A stretch of 6,252 nt of DNA, taken from Candidatus Cloacimonadota bacterium. Its GTDB lineage: Bacteria > Cloacimonadota > Cloacimonadia > Cloacimonadales > JAIOQZ01. Positions 5,360 to 6,252 of the stretch are shown one piece after another (position 1 is the stretch's first letter; the number at the start of each line of letters is the position of its first letter). Where the stretch lies: assembly GCA_021106755.1 (NCBI GenBank), contig JAIOTM010000171.1, forward strand, positions 1 through 6,252. The letters run 5' to 3'. The position numbers were made by a program, and so were the translations under genes. The notes below the pieces were generated by a model. It worked only from the letters and a program-made list of their open reading frames with translations, was not told the DNA's origin and did no database searches.

Positions 5360-6252
5360 TCACCCCCGAAAATTGAAATCATTTCTAAGTTGGTAGTCCA
5401 GTAATTCAACATCTATGTTATCAGCAAATGTTTTGCTTTCTTCTTCAACCCGGTAGAGCTTAAAATACGCCCCGCGAGAAACATCCTCTTCTTTCTTCCT
5501 CTGCTCGTTAAATGCCTCAATACACTCTTTGGAGTGAGTAGTGGCAAAAACCTGACAATTGTATTCTTTGCTGAGCTTGAAAATTGTTTCCCAAAGATGT
5601 GGTAGCTTTGTGTAGTGGATGCCGTTTTCTATTTCATCTACAAATATTGCTTTGTCTTTGTTGAGAACAATTCCAATAAAAACAGCGAAAAATCTGCTAA
5701 TTCCTTCTCCAAAATAGCTAAGACTCATGTAATCTCTTGAATCTCCGTATCTTATTTTTAGTTGATCACCGATGACTTTCACTTTTGAAATATTAGAATC
5801 AATTATTTTAAGAGCTTTAGTCACTTTGTCCTCAAGATCATTCTCTTGAATAAAATCAAATTGCTCTTTCACAAGTACACTCAGAGGTGCTATAGAAGAT
5901 ATAAAATGTGAAGAATTGTGATACGGGAAATCCTTTACAATTTTCTCTACAAAATTGTGAGAGGATGTATGACTGAACGCTTTTAAAGATTTTAGAGCAT
6001 TTAGAACATTTTCATTAAATATAGTAACAATTTTATCTTTTAAACTATGAATTGCATAATCATTAATTTGTGAGATATTCAATCTTTGACTTTCAATTTT
6101 AGGATTATCTATTGAAAGAATTTTCACTACAGAGAAATCAATGGAATCACCATTGCTACGATCGAAGTAAATTTTGATAACATTTGATGAACTTGATTGA
6201 GAGCAGAATATCATATTTTGGTGAGTTTTAAAATGTCTGTGCCCCAGCTTTC
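5360..6252 (-). CDS. AAA/ABC-type ATPase, C-terminal part (runs off right edge)
   Basis: This is the 3' end of an ATPase gene; no stop occurs between the first in-window ATG (6212-6214) and the right edge, so that ATG is probably internal. Numbered from it, the protein shows an ABC-like signature LSYFGEGISR (165-174, about 5693-5722), Walker B AIFVDEIENG (D193, E194, about 5633-5653) and an H-loop FATTHSKE (H227, 5534-5536). This order, with a long helical insertion before the signature (about 50-160), is that of the AAA_15/AAA_21 ATPases found in OLD-family nucleases, PARIS AriA and RloA/AbiL. Walker A would lie upstream, outside the window. The tail, about 250-284, is short and contains no TOPRIM domain; that function is supplied by the next gene, which starts 2 nt after this TGA. 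The likely role is an ATP-driven sensor or clamp that controls the TOPRIM partner (inference). Confidence 0.85.
   Translation of the reverse strand, partial: KLGHRHFKTHQNMIFCSQSSSSNVIKIYFDRSNGDSIDFSVVKILSIDNPKIESQRLNISQINDYAIHSLKDKIVTIFNENVLNALKSLKAFSHTSSHNFVEKIVKDFPYHNSSHFISSIAPLSVLVKEQFDFIQENDLEDKVTKALKIIDSNISKVKVIGDQLKIRYGDSRDYMSLSYFGEGISRFFAVFIGIVLNKDKAIFVDEIENGIHYTKLPHLWETIFKLSKEYNCQVFATTHSKECIEAFNEQRKKEEDVSRGAYFKLYRVEEESKTFADNIDVELLDYQLRNDFNFRG

Noticed and set aside
6212..6214. ATG at 6214 as the true start of the ATPase
   Set aside because: The frame stays open to the window edge, and the protein would lack Walker A, which this ATPase class needs; the real start is most likely upstream.

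Overview
All genes in this 6.25-kb window run on the minus strand, so transcription goes from the right edge to the left edge. They are packed almost without gaps, mostly as start/stop overlaps or spacers of a few bases. Most of the window is the aerotolerance-type operon batA-batB-batC-batD-batE, a gene set typical of Bacteroidetes and related FCB-superphylum phyla. The bat genes look moderately AT-rich (hand-counted 60-base lines contain 24-27 G/C). With that operon order, an FCB-group bacterium is the best guess, but the phylum cannot be fixed from the sequence.

Layout from upstream (right) to downstream (left): (1) 5360 to the right edge, the C-terminal part of an AAA/ABC-type ATPase with signature, Walker B and H-loop; its N-terminus with Walker A lies outside the window. 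(2) 4698-5357, a small TOPRIM-fold protein resembling DUF3226, starting 2 nt after the ATPase stop. (3) 3712-4698, batA, whose ATG shares one base with the TOPRIM gene's TAA stop. (4) 2668-3702, batB. (5) 1964-2665, batC, a TPR protein with a long Gln/Lys-rich tail. (6) 151-1956, batD, interrupted by an in-frame TAA at 1318-1320 and otherwise open from end to end. (7) 1-154, the beginning of batE.

The Bat proteins are thought to form an envelope complex. BatA and BatB are membrane-anchored von Willebrand A (VWA) proteins with intact metal sites, BatC and BatE are TPR proteins, and BatD is a large membrane-anchored beta-sandwich protein. MoxR-type ATPases usually act with them, but none is visible here.

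Two things stand out. First, an ATPase + TOPRIM pair with the organisation of OLD/PARIS/RloA-RloB-type anti-phage systems sits directly upstream of, and translationally joined to, a housekeeping bat operon, and it is clearly more AT-rich. Second, batD carries a single nonsense codon with no other damage, which may be a recent mutation, a sequencing error, or a functional split. No RNA genes, CRISPR arrays, insertion sequences, terminators or gene-free stretches over 300 bases were seen.
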